33,022 nucleotides of DNA from Candidatus Omnitrophota bacterium (GCA_026387255.1 JAPLMA010000035.1:1-33022); one strand, 5' to 3'. Shown: positions 16,222-26,430, numbered from the stretch's first letter. Numbers and translations are program-made. Notes: generated from the letters alone by a model not told the origin.

Positions 16222-16889
16222 CCTTTTCCTCTACAAATATTTACGCAGACCCCACAGACAAACTGCTCAACTTGACGCTGCGTTTGAAAACTTTTCAATT
16301 GATCAAAACACTTTTTATGATCAAAATCCGTAAAACTTTTCTGAATTGCGCCGCAAGGGCATATTTTAACACAAAGCCAGCAATTACCACAATCTTTTTT
16401 ATTTGGCCTATCGATCTCAAGCGGCATATCGGTTAAGATGGAAACCAGGCGGAATTGACTGCCTAGTTTTTCATTTACCAAAAGATTATTTCTGCCAATC
16501 CAGCCTAATCCAGCTAACATGCCTAATCTTCTATGCGAAAGATGCGCGGTATTTTTTTCCCAATCAATAATCTGCGTAGCCGGGATAGGTAGAGCCGCAT
16601 AACCTTTATTTTGAATTATATTTCCCAACTTTAAAGCTGTCTGGTCTAAAAATGAGTTTATTATTTTATAGTGGTGGAAATATAGTTTGGTCGGCTTTTG
16701 TTCCATCTCCGAAAGTATTGCTTGAGAAAGCCTCAGGCCCAAACAAATAGCCTTATCTAAATTCTGTAAAGTCTTAGGAGTAATCTGAAATTCATTTTTT
16801 ATTTCGCTAATATCAGCTACCCCAAAAAGATCCAACCCCTCTTTAAAGCATATTTTTTTTAAAGCTAAATAATTCCTCTTTTTATCCAT
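16218..16889 (-). CDS. 4Fe-4S protein resembling epoxyqueuosine reductase (QueG-like)
   Basis: LAGLGWIGRNNLLVNEKLGSQFRLVSILTD, CGNCWLCVKICPCGAI, CGVCVNICRGKG. Track start (16919, TTG) moved to ATG 16889. Confidence 0.7.
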   Translation of the reverse strand: MDKKRNYLALKKICFKEGLDLFGVADISEIKNEFQITPKTLQNLDKAICLGLRLSQAILSEMEQKPTKLYFHHYKIINSFLDQTALKLGNIIQNKGYAALPIPATQIIDWEKNTAHLSHRRLGMLAGLGWIGRNNLLVNEKLGSQFRLVSILTDMPLEIDRPNKKDCGNCWLCVKICPCGAIQKSFTDFDHKKCFDQLKSFQTQRQVEQFVCGVCVNICRGKG

Positions 16890-16900
16890 CCCAATCCTTA

Positions 16901-16967
16901 GAAACTGTTTCCGACTCAATCGGGAAATGGGGGTACCCCATGTCCCGATTAGCTAGGAAACAGTTTC
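16901..16967. repeat. Nested palindromic element between mnmG and the QueG-like gene
   Basis: GAAACTGTTTCC (16901-16912)/GGAAACAGTTTC (16956-16967) enclosing CGGGAAATGGGGGTACCCCATGTCCCG (16921-16947). Confidence 0.75.
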
Positions 16968-18821
16968 GCCTTTTAGTTTTTTCAAATAAACCATAAGTAA
17001 AGATATCGCTACTGGAGTTATCCCGGAAATACGCGAGGCCTGGCCTAAATTAAGCGGTTTGAATTTAGCCAGTTTCTCTCTAATCTCCCGGGATATTCCG
17101 GATAAACCGCTATAATCAAAACCCAACGGCAACCTGATTTTTTCCAGATGCTTAAATCGCTCCACATCCCTAGACTGTCTTTGAATGAAACCAGCGTATT
17201 TTACCCCGATAGCAACCTGCTGCCAAGCAGATTCAGAAATACCTGGCTTTAATTTATGCAGCAGACTTAAATCTTTAATGCTTATTTGCGGGCGCTTTAA
17301 TAATTCCTCCAAACTAACTACTCTTTTAAGCGGTGCACAATTGAGCCGGGCTAATTTTGTGTTAATTGATTTTGTAGGTTTAACGCGTGAGTTTTTTAAA
17401 AAAACTAAGCCCTCTTTAATGCCTTTTATCTTTTTTTCTGTTCGCTGATAATCATTCTTGCTTACCAACCCTAAATCAAAGCCCATCTTGGCCAAACGTA
17501 AATCCGCATTATCCTCACGGATAATCAAGCGGTATTCCACGCGCGAAGTAAACATACGATAGGGTTCAAGCGTTCCCTTGGTCGTCAAGTCATCAATTAA
17601 TACGCCAATATAGCTTGAAGTTCGATCCAAAATAAAAGGTTCTTTCTTATTTATACGCCCAGCAGCGTTAATGCCAGCAATTAAGCCTTGGGCGGCTGCC
17701 TCTTCATAACCGGTAGTACCGTTAATTTGGCCGGCGAGATAAAGGTTTTTAATAAGCTTTGTTTCTAATGTCGGATAAAGCTGGGTAGGTTCAACCACCA
17801 GATGTTCAATACCATAACCAAACCTGATTACTTTAGCTTTTTCTAATCCTTCAATGGAATGTAATATCTCAAGCTGCACATCTTCAGGCAAACTGGTAGA
17901 AACGCCATTAAGATAAATATCATTAACCCTCTCTCCTTCCGGTTCGAGAAAAACTTGATGCCGTTCTTTATCCGCGAATTTAACAATTTTATCTTCAATG
18001 GACGGACAATACCTGACTCCGGTAGCTTTAATTATACCAGAATATAGTGGTGAACGATTCAGGTTATTTCGAATAATCTGGTGCGTTTTTTTATTAGTAT
18101 AAGTTATGTAACAAGGAACTTGTTTGCGTTTTATATTTTTAGTCGAAAATGAAAACGATTTGGGGATTAAATCACCGTCTTGTCTTATGAGTTGAGAATA
18201 GCTAATGGTATTTTTATCCAGGCGCGGGCAAGTGCCGGTTTTAAAACGCAAAATGCTAAACCCTAATTCTTTTAAATTATCCGCTAAGGCCAAACAGGCA
18301 GGTTCATTAATTCTACCGCCGCTAAAATGTTTTAACCCCACATGGATCAGGCCATCTAAAAATGTCCCCGGACAGATAATTACACACCCGGCACGGATTA
18401 CACCTTTATCTGTAATTACCCCTGAAACTTTACCATCACTAACGATCAACTTATACGCCTGAGCCTCTTTAATGAAAAGATTCTTTTGATGTAAAAGCAG
18501 CTTCTGCATATAACGGCTATATTTACGCATATCAATCTGTGCCCGCGATGACTGCACCGCCGCGCCACGCGAAGAATTAAGAATGCGAAACTGTATCGCG
18601 CAGGCATCCGCAGCGACCCCCATTGCCCCGCCTAAAGCATCGAGGTCTTTTACCAGCTGCCCTTTGCCTACTCCGCCGATCGCCGGGTTACAACTCATCC
18701 TACCGATAGAATTAATATCTAAGGTAAGCATAATGGTTTTTACACCCAACCGGGCGCACGCCAGGCTTGCTTCGATGCCGGCATGGCCGGCACCGATAAC
18801 CATCACCTCAAAATTGTCCAT
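16953..18821 (-). CDS. mnmG: tRNA uridine-5-carboxymethylaminomethyl(34) synthesis enzyme MnmG
   Basis: 622 aa; VIGAGHAGIEASLACARLG, SCNPAIGGVGKGQLVKDLDALGG, AGQINGTTGYEEAAAQG, FTSRVEYRLIIREDNADLRL. Confidence 0.97.
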   Translation of the reverse strand: MDNFEVMVIGAGHAGIEASLACARLGVKTIMLTLDINSIGRMSCNPAIGGVGKGQLVKDLDALGGAMGVAADACAIQFRILNSSRGAAVQSSRAQIDMRKYSRYMQKLLLHQKNLFIKEAQAYKLIVSDGKVSGVITDKGVIRAGCVIICPGTFLDGLIHVGLKHFSGGRINEPACLALADNLKELGFSILRFKTGTCPRLDKNTISYSQLIRQDGDLIPKSFSFSTKNIKRKQVPCYITYTNKKTHQIIRNNLNRSPLYSGIIKATGVRYCPSIEDKIVKFADKERHQVFLEPEGERVNDIYLNGVSTSLPEDVQLEILHSIEGLEKAKVIRFGYGIEHLVVEPTQLYPTLETKLIKNLYLAGQINGTTGYEEAAAQGLIAGINAAGRINKKEPFILDRTSSYIGVLIDDLTTKGTLEPYRMFTSRVEYRLIIREDNADLRLAKMGFDLGLVSKNDYQRTEKKIKGIKEGLVFLKNSRVKPTKSINTKLARLNCAPLKRVVSLEELLKRPQISIKDLSLLHKLKPGISESAWQQVAIGVKYAGFIQRQSRDVERFKHLEKIRLPLGFDYSGLSGISREIREKLAKFKPLNLGQASRISGITPVAISLLMVYLKKLKGETVS

Positions 18822-18840
18822 GGGGATATTAAAAAAACAA

Positions 18841-18878
18841 GGGGACGGTTCTGTTTTTAAAAAACAGGACCATCCCCC
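18841..18878. terminator. Inverted-repeat terminator downstream of the RNR genes
   Basis: GGGGACGGTTCTGTTTTT/AAAAAACAGGACCATCCCCC with flanking A/T runs. Confidence 0.65.
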
Positions 18879-18895
18879 ATTTTTTTCCTAGATTT

Positions 18896-19288
18896 TCAAC
18901 ACTTAGAATAACCGCAACCATGACATTTAACGCAACCTTCCTCATGGCGCAGGGCGCCTCCGCAATCAGGGCACATTCCCACAATATTAACCTGCTCATC
19001 AAGATCAACAGATTGTAACTGATCGTCATGCGAATGTTTCATCGGGATAGCCATTGATTCTGCTACAGATAGAGCAGTGGTCTGCGCATTTATCAATCTA
19101 CGCTCCACAACCCGGGCAATCGCATCAGCGCAAGAGAATATCCTTTGGCCCTTTTCCCAGGAAGGAGAAGGACAGCGAATATTACGTAATTGTTCAATAA
19201 TAGACTTTACTTCAATATTCGCACGAAAAGCTAAAGAAACTAAACGTCCGGTTGCCTCCAACTGGCTAGCCGCACACATCTTCATCAA
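18896..19288 (-). CDS. C-terminal portion of class II (cobalamin-dependent) ribonucleotide reductase, separate reading frame
   Basis: CAASQLEATGRLVSLAFRANIEVKSIIEQLRNIRCPSPSWEKGQRIFSCADAIARV and C-terminal Cys-rich CPDCGG...CHGCGYSKC. Confidence 0.85.
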   Translation of the reverse strand: MMKMCAASQLEATGRLVSLAFRANIEVKSIIEQLRNIRCPSPSWEKGQRIFSCADAIARVVERRLINAQTTALSVAESMAIPMKHSHDDQLQSVDLDEQVNIVGMCPDCGGALRHEEGCVKCHGCGYSKC

Positions 19289-21149
19289 TATTTATCGTAA
19301 CATAGAGGTTACCGCAACCGGTAGAGACCTTAGTCGTAGTTCCAATAATTACTTCCGGCCGGGGCCGCGGGGCAATCTCTTTTTTAATTTCGTGCATACC
19401 TTTAACCTCTTGCTTCTCTTTAGGCTTGCCTACATTTAATACCTGCTCTTCACGGCTTCTATCGCGATAAATAGTTATACCTTTACAGTTTGAATCAAAA
19501 GCCAAAACATAAGATTTGCGCACCTCTTCAATGGTTGCCTCATGAGGAAAGTTGATCGTCTTACTGGTGGCATTATGCACATATTTCTGAAAAGCCGCTT
19601 GCATACGCACATGCCATTCAGGAGAAATATCATGCGAGGTAACAAAAATCCTGCGCACATCTTCAGGGATTTCCTTAATATCTTTTATCGAAGCGCTCTG
19701 AGCGATCTTTTCCATTAACTGGCTGCTATAAAATCCCCTCTGGTGAGCAACCTGTTCAAATAACGGCTCCACTTCCACCAGCTTATCATTATCCATAACA
19801 CTACGATGATAGGATAACGCAAAAAGAGGCTCAATTCCCGATGAACAAGGCCCGGCAATAATACTAATTGTCCCGGTCGGAGCAATGGTGGTCAGGGTAG
19901 CATTACGCATTCTGGTTGTTTGATCTTTTCGGTCATAGATACTTCCCTTAAAAGCCGGAAACACGCCTTTTGCCTTTCCCAGCTCCAGAGATTTTTTATT
20001 TGCTTGGTCTAAAATAAATGACATTACTTTTTCTGCCAGAGCTACCGCCTCTTCGCTATTATAAGGAATATTTAAACGAATTAACAGGCTTGCCCAACCC
20101 ATCACACCCAGGCCGATTTTACGGGTAGCCTTCGTCGCTTTCTCAATTTCCAAAAGTGGAAATTTATTTACATCGATTAAATTATCCAAAAAATGTACGG
20201 CTAAGCCCGTTACTTCCTTAAGCCTCTCCCAATCAATTTCACAACGCGAGGCTACTTTTCTACACATCTGGTCTAAATTTATCGAACCTAAATCGCAACT
20301 TTCATAAGGCAGAAGCACCTGCTCGCCACAAGGATTAGTTGATTCATACTTTCCTAATTTAGGCGTAGGGTTAAACTCATTCATTCTATCGATGAAAATA
20401 ATGCCGGGTTCACCGTTTTTATGCGCCTGTTTGACAATTAAATCAAATACCTCTTTTGTATTAATTCGTTTGATCGCCTTTTGGGAGCGTGGGTCAATTA
20501 AATCATAATCTTGGCCTTTAGCTAATTTTCGCATAAAGTCGTCCGTAATCGCCACGGAAATATTAAAGTTAGTGATGTGCCCATCGTTTTCCTTGCAGGT
20601 GATAAATTCTAAAATATCCGGATGATCCACGCGCAAAATCCCCATATTTGCGCCTCTGCGGGTTCCGCCTTGCTTAACTGCCTCGGTAGCCGCATCATAA
20701 ACGCGCATGAACGAAATCGGGCCGCTCGCTACCCCGCCGGTAGTTTTAACTACCGCATTTTTCGGGCGCAGCCGCGAAAAATTAAACCCTGTCCCTCCTC
20801 CGGATTTATGTATCATCGCCGTTACCTTAAGGCTCTCAAAAATAGACTCCATTGAATCTTCAATCGGTAAAACAAAACAAGCAGAAAGCTGTCCCATTTC
20901 TTTTCCGGCATTCATCAGGCAAGGAGAATTCGGCAGAAATTCTAAATTAGCCATCATCTTAAAAAATGCATCGCCAAGCGCCTTGATATTTTCATCGCTA
21001 GAGGAGTATTGTTTATCCGCAATCGCAATTGCACTGGCCACCCGAGTAAACATTTGTTCCGGAGTTTCAATAAGCTTGCCTTCCTGATCCTTGCGTAAAT
21101 ATCTACGCTCCAGAACCTTGATAGCGTTAGGAGTTAACTTTAATTCCAT
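19266..21149 (-). CDS. nrdJ: Class II (adenosylcobalamin-dependent) ribonucleotide reductase, catalytic portion
   Basis: 627 aa; NSPCLMNAGK, SGGGTGFNFSRLRP, NPCGEQVLLPYESCDLGSINL, ATLTTIAPTGTISIIAGPCSSGIEPLF; stops after TKVSTGCGNLYVTINIDEDVCG. Confidence 0.95.
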   Translation of the reverse strand: MELKLTPNAIKVLERRYLRKDQEGKLIETPEQMFTRVASAIAIADKQYSSSDENIKALGDAFFKMMANLEFLPNSPCLMNAGKEMGQLSACFVLPIEDSMESIFESLKVTAMIHKSGGGTGFNFSRLRPKNAVVKTTGGVASGPISFMRVYDAATEAVKQGGTRRGANMGILRVDHPDILEFITCKENDGHITNFNISVAITDDFMRKLAKGQDYDLIDPRSQKAIKRINTKEVFDLIVKQAHKNGEPGIIFIDRMNEFNPTPKLGKYESTNPCGEQVLLPYESCDLGSINLDQMCRKVASRCEIDWERLKEVTGLAVHFLDNLIDVNKFPLLEIEKATKATRKIGLGVMGWASLLIRLNIPYNSEEAVALAEKVMSFILDQANKKSLELGKAKGVFPAFKGSIYDRKDQTTRMRNATLTTIAPTGTISIIAGPCSSGIEPLFALSYHRSVMDNDKLVEVEPLFEQVAHQRGFYSSQLMEKIAQSASIKDIKEIPEDVRRIFVTSHDISPEWHVRMQAAFQKYVHNATSKTINFPHEATIEEVRKSYVLAFDSNCKGITIYRDRSREEQVLNVGKPKEKQEVKGMHEIKKEIAPRPRPEVIIGTTTKVSTGCGNLYVTINIDEDVCG

Positions 21150-21195
21150 TTTTCACCTCGAATAATTTGGAAGATTAATTTCGAAATACTCAAAC

Positions 21196-21224
21196 ACTAT
21201 AACAAAACAGTTACTGGTTGTCAA
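21196..21224 (-). promoter_or_regulatory. Sigma-70-like promoter of the RNR genes
   Basis: Minus strand TTGACA (21219-21224)-N17-TATAGT (21196-21201). Confidence 0.7.
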
Positions 21225-21288
21225 TAAAAAAATTTACAAGATATGGTGTATGTATTTATAATAATATACAATAGGTTGTAGGGAGAAC

Positions 21289-22314
21289 TTATCCGCCGGT
21301 AAAAGGCTTGCAGGACTCTCGAATGATCAATTCCGCAGGAAGCAAAATCTTTTTTATTACTTTTTTACTTAAACCAATTAAGCGATTTAATTCTTTAACA
21401 CTTTCTTCGGCCATACGGATTAGTGGCTGACGCACCGTGGTTAACCCTACCGGGCCATAAAGCCCTGAAGGATTGTCATCAAAACCCACAATCGATAAAT
21501 CATTCGGGATATGCTTACCCAGTTCGCGCGCCACCGCCATTACCTCTAAGGCCATCGCGTCAGAGGCAACAAAAACAGCCGTGGCCGGATCAAGAGCCTT
21601 AATTAATTTCTCGGCCGCGCTTCTGGCGGCGCCCCGAGAGTAATCGGTTTCGAATATATACTCCTGCCTAACCGGAATACTATTTTTCTCCAGTGCTCGC
21701 CGATAACCCTCCAAGCGCTTAGCGGCTGCCTGAGTCATCAAATCACCGGTAATATGCGCAATTTTTTTGTGGCCTAATTCAATCAAATAATTAACGGCAT
21801 TTTCCGCGCCGCCGGCGTTATCAATAGCAATGCAAGAAACATCTAAATCATCCACATAATAATTAATTACCACACTCGGTATACCTTTGGCCAAGCTATC
21901 CTCTAATTGTGCGCGATTACCGATAATATCAGAAAAAATCACTCCTCCTACTCCGCGTAAAGATAATGGAGTGCGCGCATCAGTTAAATGCAAGAGTAAA
22001 TCCAGCTTTAAAACTTCACACATCGTACCTACACCACGGATAAGTTCCAGGGCATAAAATGAATAAAATACCCCTTCATAGCGCGGAATAACCAGAGCGA
22101 CAACATTGCTTTTACCGGTAGCCAGGCGCTGGGCAAGAACAGAAGGTTGAAATTTTAATTCCTTAACCACATTCATTACCTTAATGCGATTAGCTTCTTT
22201 GACACTGCCTACTTTGTTAATTACGCGTGAAACAGTGGTAATAGAAACGCCACTGGCCCGGGCGACATCTTCAATAGAAATATTTTTAGAGGGAAATTTT
22301 TTGGTGCGTGTCAT
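21289..22314 (-). CDS. LacI family transcriptional regulator
   Basis: 341 aa; ISIEDVARASGVSITTVSRVINKVGSVKEANRIKVMNVVKEL plus periplasmic-binding-like domain. Confidence 0.93.
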   Translation of the reverse strand: MTRTKKFPSKNISIEDVARASGVSITTVSRVINKVGSVKEANRIKVMNVVKELKFQPSVLAQRLATGKSNVVALVIPRYEGVFYSFYALELIRGVGTMCEVLKLDLLLHLTDARTPLSLRGVGGVIFSDIIGNRAQLEDSLAKGIPSVVINYYVDDLDVSCIAIDNAGGAENAVNYLIELGHKKIAHITGDLMTQAAAKRLEGYRRALEKNSIPVRQEYIFETDYSRGAARSAAEKLIKALDPATAVFVASDAMALEVMAVARELGKHIPNDLSIVGFDDNPSGLYGPVGLTTVRQPLIRMAEESVKELNRLIGLSKKVIKKILLPAELIIRESCKPFTGG

Positions 22315-22332
22315 TATTCTGAGTGAAACTAA

Positions 22333-23493
22333 TTATTTAATACTATCGCCAATCTTAAGCGGCGTACTCATTGTCTTTATATCACAAGCAGAAATATTCT
22401 CTCTTACTTGAATTACGGCAATAGAACCTATAGATTTACCTTCGCGGTAAACATTAAACGCGTCTCCGTGTTTAATCCCAGAAGTTGTACCTAAATCTAT
22501 AACGACAAAATTATTATCTGGATTCACTGCCAAAATCTTACCAGAAAATATGAGCGCATCCACTTTTAAGGGGTTTTCTTTTTGGGCCGCGCTTGTTGAG
22601 CGCACAACTATCGCCGGTAACTCTACCGACTCCCTTGGTTTACTCTCCAAGCTAGCGGAAGGTTTGCCACTTTTTATCGCATCTAACTCATCCTTAAGAA
22701 AACTAATCTGAGCTATCCTCTCTGTAAGCATAGTTTCCATCTCGCCTAAACGTTTTTCTACTGTATCTTTACCAACCTGCAAATCCTGAAGTTTCCGGTC
22801 TAAAGCTGATTTACGGCTATTTAAACTACCTAATTGCTTGATCAGCACTGCGCTTTCATTTTTAATATTTTTAAAACTATCCTGAATTTTCACTTTATCA
22901 TTTCTTTCTCGCACTACTTCTTGAGACATACTATCTAGAAGCTTCTGATTATAATCTAACTGCCTTAGAAGATCTAGTTTTTCATTACGTAAACTATGAA
23001 CATCTATCTCCAAAGCACCTTTATCTCTTTGCAGGGATTCATTGCTAATTTGTAAATTTCTTAATTCACTGCGCAGGGAAGTCAATTGTATTTCTAAATC
23101 GGTTTTTGCCTTAAGTATCCCTCCCCAATAAGCGTCAGTATTTTGCAAATCTACTTCTGGCTGGACAACTGCTGGCTGTTGACGTTGGCTCTTTAGTTTC
23201 TCGATTAACTCATCTCTTGTTTTGCTTACCAATTCAAACTTCTTCTGTAAATCACCCAAATTCTCAACTACTTTATCCCGATCAAGCCGCAGAGAATCAA
23301 TTCTATCCTTATTGCCATTTAACTCAAGCTCCAACTGACTAATCTTATTGGTCAAGGTAGTATTCTCGCTTTTTAAATCATTACGCTCCCTAACCAATAG
23401 CTGTTGAGAACCAGTTGCTTGTAAAAAAAGAAAAAGGCATACTACGGAAAAACCTATTAAACCGATTATGATAAATTTTATCTTCTGTTCCAT
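22333..23493 (-). CDS. Membrane-anchored coiled-coil protein, unknown function
   Basis: 386 aa; N-terminal TM, long heptad region, C-terminal GKILAVNPDNNFVVIDLGTTSGIKHGDAFNVYREGKSIGSIAVIQV. Confidence 0.7.
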   Translation of the reverse strand: MEQKIKFIIIGLIGFSVVCLFLFLQATGSQQLLVRERNDLKSENTTLTNKISQLELELNGNKDRIDSLRLDRDKVVENLGDLQKKFELVSKTRDELIEKLKSQRQQPAVVQPEVDLQNTDAYWGGILKAKTDLEIQLTSLRSELRNLQISNESLQRDKGALEIDVHSLRNEKLDLLRQLDYNQKLLDSMSQEVVRERNDKVKIQDSFKNIKNESAVLIKQLGSLNSRKSALDRKLQDLQVGKDTVEKRLGEMETMLTERIAQISFLKDELDAIKSGKPSASLESKPRESVELPAIVVRSTSAAQKENPLKVDALIFSGKILAVNPDNNFVVIDLGTTSGIKHGDAFNVYREGKSIGSIAVIQVRENISACDIKTMSTPLKIGDSIK

Positions 23494-23507
23494 AACCCCC
23501 CCCCTAA

Positions 23508-24743
23508 TTATGATTGGGCGAATACTCTTTCTAAAACTAGGCTAGCCGCCCCCATGGCTACAGCATTCTCTCTTAACTGGGAATAAACAATTTTTATTTC
23601 CGTTGTTACTTCGCGAAAAGCCCAATCCATAACTGTAGACCTGACTTTATTTAAAAAATCATCCCCGGCCTCTTCAAATCCGCCACCAATGACCACCACT
23701 TGCGGATTAAGTAAATTTACTAGATAGGCAATCTTAATCCCTAATCTTTTGGCTGCGCTTTCTAAAACAATAGCCGCTGTCTCATTCTTCGCGCGAGACG
23801 CGATAAAAACACTTTTTAAATCTATATTTTCCGTACTCGTTTGAGTAATCCGAAAGAATTCTTCCGCTTTATCTTTTTCTTGCGCTAAAAGTAATTTCAG
23901 GTCATCAACAATCCCCAGATCCATCTCCCAACGCTTCAGGAAACAAGGATTTCCGGTTGCGCAACTGAAGAGATCCTGCTCTTTATAATTATACACCGAT
24001 ATTTCACCGGCATAACCTAAAGAGCCGCGGTAAACCTCACCATTAATCATAATACCACAACCAACTCCAGAAAACATATAAAGAACATTTTTATAACCAC
24101 CGGCTAAATCCAACCAATGCTCTCCGAAACAAGCGCTAGTTGCGTCATTTTCAATCAGCGCGGGTAGATTAAACTCTTTTTCCATCAATCCTTTTAATGG
24201 AAGGTCTACGGAAGCATAAGTATAATAATGATCCATCTTTTGCGGCCAATGGATTGAACCATCTTTCTTATTAATTAACCCGGCAATACCAACGCCAATA
24301 CCTTTTATACTTTCAACATAACCTTTAGAGCGCCTTAAGATCTCGCGCACAATTTCCAAAAGACATTCGGAAATTTCTTTCACTGATGCTTGTGGCCGGG
24401 TTACTTGGGTCTTGGTAATAATATTTCCTTTTAAATCCACCAACAAACCAACCATATTCATTAGATTTAATCCTACTCCAATAGCGCATCCTGCGCGCGG
24501 GTTTAAATCTAATAATACTGGCCGGCGGCCGCCTTCAGACACATCAAGCTCTTTTTCATAAACCAGATTGCGCTTGATAAAATCATCAACATAATTAGAG
24601 ATGGTTACCACATTCGTCCCCATCTTCTGTGAAATATCCGGCCGGCTTATCGGCCCAAGCTTCCTGAGTATATCAAGTATTTCAATGTTACGTTTTTCTT
24701 TTTCACTAAATACTTCTTTTTGTAAATCTAATATGTGCGACAA
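23508..24743 (-). CDS. ROK family transcriptional regulator (NagC/XylR-like)
   Basis: 411 aa; N-terminal wHTH (RKLGPISRPDISQKMGTNVVTISNYVDDFIKRNL) and ROK domain (CATGNPCFLKRWE). Confidence 0.9.
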   Translation of the reverse strand: MSHILDLQKEVFSEKEKRNIEILDILRKLGPISRPDISQKMGTNVVTISNYVDDFIKRNLVYEKELDVSEGGRRPVLLDLNPRAGCAIGVGLNLMNMVGLLVDLKGNIITKTQVTRPQASVKEISECLLEIVREILRRSKGYVESIKGIGVGIAGLINKKDGSIHWPQKMDHYYTYASVDLPLKGLMEKEFNLPALIENDATSACFGEHWLDLAGGYKNVLYMFSGVGCGIMINGEVYRGSLGYAGEISVYNYKEQDLFSCATGNPCFLKRWEMDLGIVDDLKLLLAQEKDKAEEFFRITQTSTENIDLKSVFIASRAKNETAAIVLESAAKRLGIKIAYLVNLLNPQVVVIGGGFEEAGDDFLNKVRSTVMDWAFREVTTEIKIVYSQLRENAVAMGAASLVLERVFAQS

Positions 24744-24757
24744 TTATAAATACCTTT

Positions 24758-24837
24758 CTTAAGTAGTAAATATTTAACTTTCTTAGATAATAAATATTAA
24801 AATATTACCATTAATTTACTACTAAAAATGGCTTAAG
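24758..24837. promoter_or_regulatory. Putative operator array upstream of the ROK regulator
   Basis: Inverted AGTAGTAAAT (24762-24771)/ATTTACTACT (24814-24823), outer CTTAAG (24758-24763 and 24832-24837), internal related unit TTAGATAATAAATATTAAAA. Confidence 0.55.
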
Positions 24838-24852
24838 TCAAGTATTTTCAGG

Positions 24853-26430
24853 TTAATACACATCAACCATTATAAATGTATGGTCTATAATTCCTGTAGT
24901 GGAAACGAGAACCAAATTTGTCTCCTTTGTCCCCAGATCAGAATATGCGCATTCAAAACCTGGGTTAGATACGCTGGGGGTCGCTTGCCCTAAATTTCCT
25001 GACCAAAGATATTGCAACTCTACCTGGTTGCAGCCGCTTGCCGGCATATTAACTAAAGATGAAACTGCGGTTTTCTGATCTTTCTCCAAAATATAATCAT
25101 CGGATATTAACTCAGACCTACCCATTTCTAAAGCATTACTAGCATCTTTAAAAGATAAATCCAAGAACGTTTTTAAATTATACTCTAAGGGCTTATTTTC
25201 CTCAATCTCCTGAAGCCTTGCCTTAGCTAGTTTTGCAATTTCTTTTTGAGAATCTCCGGAGTTTTTAACCAAAGCACTATAATAATCCTTGGCCTTAACT
25301 AAATCGCCTTCCCATTGAGAAAGTAAACCCAATTGATAAAAGCTAGAAATGACCTGGGGAGTAATTGAAAGCTTAGCAGTTAACTTTTCAAAATAGCTTC
25401 TGGCTTCCTTAATATCCGTTAATACATACGCATCAATCATGGCGATTTTATAGACAGCCTCATCAAAATGCTTAGTCTCCGCATAAAGCTGAATCAATTG
25501 TAAGTAAAATTCTCTGGCTTTCTTATACTCCTTCATTTTTTCTAAGTTAAAAGCGCGCAAATAGATTTGTTCCTGATTAAAAACGTTTTTCTGGCCCAAT
25601 TCATCTATTTTTTCATAAATTTTTTCAGCGTAAGCCATATCATATAAGCCTGTTGGTTTATAAACAAATAGGCTGGCAATTTCAAACAACTCCTGGATAA
25701 ATTTATCAAGCGAAAGATCCTTTACTACCTTCTCGATATAAATATCATAAACGGTTTGTGCAAGCTCCAGGTTACCCTCTTTATAAAATCCCGCGGCGAT
25801 TGTTTTAAGCTCAAAATCAGTAATTTTCTCTTCCAGGAGCTTATCCACGTAAAGTTTATAAAGCTCCCGAGCTTTTACCTTTTCTCCGGATGATAAAAGT
25901 GAGTCTGCGATATTCTTAACCAATAAAGCATCCTTAGTTGCTCCGGCATAAGCTTTTACATCTATGATTAGATCAATTAAAGCTTGTGCGTAAAAAGCAT
26001 CCTGCTGTCCGCGATGAAACTGCCAAAGCAAAAGCCTGCTTTTAGGACGCAAGCAATCACTAACATCTGCTTCAGTAACAACTTTTTTGGCATTATCGAC
26101 AATCTGATCGCGATAATTATTCCCGTTTGCGAAATAATCATCCCAAGATTGTTTTTCTTCCAAATAACTAAGTTGAGTGAAACGTGCGAGCGCCTTATAA
26201 TAATTAATACAGGATTTGTTAGATTTATTTACAATTTTATAGTTATCCAGAAAATCTATAAATTCAGAGTATTGGTTTTCCTTAAAATATTTTATTTTTT
26301 CATTCTCAAAGCTCGCGCAGCCACAAGAGCCAACAGGATTATTGTCCTGGACAGCGACTGACTGGGAAAAAACAGGTATCAGAAAAAAAATACTAAACAT
26401 AAATACTCTAAATTTTAAATTTACCCACAT
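24853..26430 (-). CDS. Secreted TPR-like repeat protein
   Basis: 525 aa; signal peptide and helical repeats (EKMKEYKKAREFYLQLIQLYAETKHFDEAVYKIAMI). Confidence 0.7.
   Translation of the reverse strand: MWVNLKFRVFMFSIFFLIPVFSQSVAVQDNNPVGSCGCASFENEKIKYFKENQYSEFIDFLDNYKIVNKSNKSCINYYKALARFTQLSYLEEKQSWDDYFANGNNYRDQIVDNAKKVVTEADVSDCLRPKSRLLLWQFHRGQQDAFYAQALIDLIIDVKAYAGATKDALLVKNIADSLLSSGEKVKARELYKLYVDKLLEEKITDFELKTIAAGFYKEGNLELAQTVYDIYIEKVVKDLSLDKFIQELFEIASLFVYKPTGLYDMAYAEKIYEKIDELGQKNVFNQEQIYLRAFNLEKMKEYKKAREFYLQLIQLYAETKHFDEAVYKIAMIDAYVLTDIKEARSYFEKLTAKLSITPQVISSFYQLGLLSQWEGDLVKAKDYYSALVKNSGDSQKEIAKLAKARLQEIEENKPLEYNLKTFLDLSFKDASNALEMGRSELISDDYILEKDQKTAVSSLVNMPASGCNQVELQYLWSGNLGQATPSVSNPGFECAYSDLGTKETNLVLVSTTGIIDHTFIMVDVY

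Noticed and set aside
21150-21288. Cobalamin riboswitch upstream of the B12-dependent RNR
   Set aside because: No conserved cobalamin-riboswitch segments seen; the region is short and AT-rich with a TTGACA-N17-TATAGT promoter.
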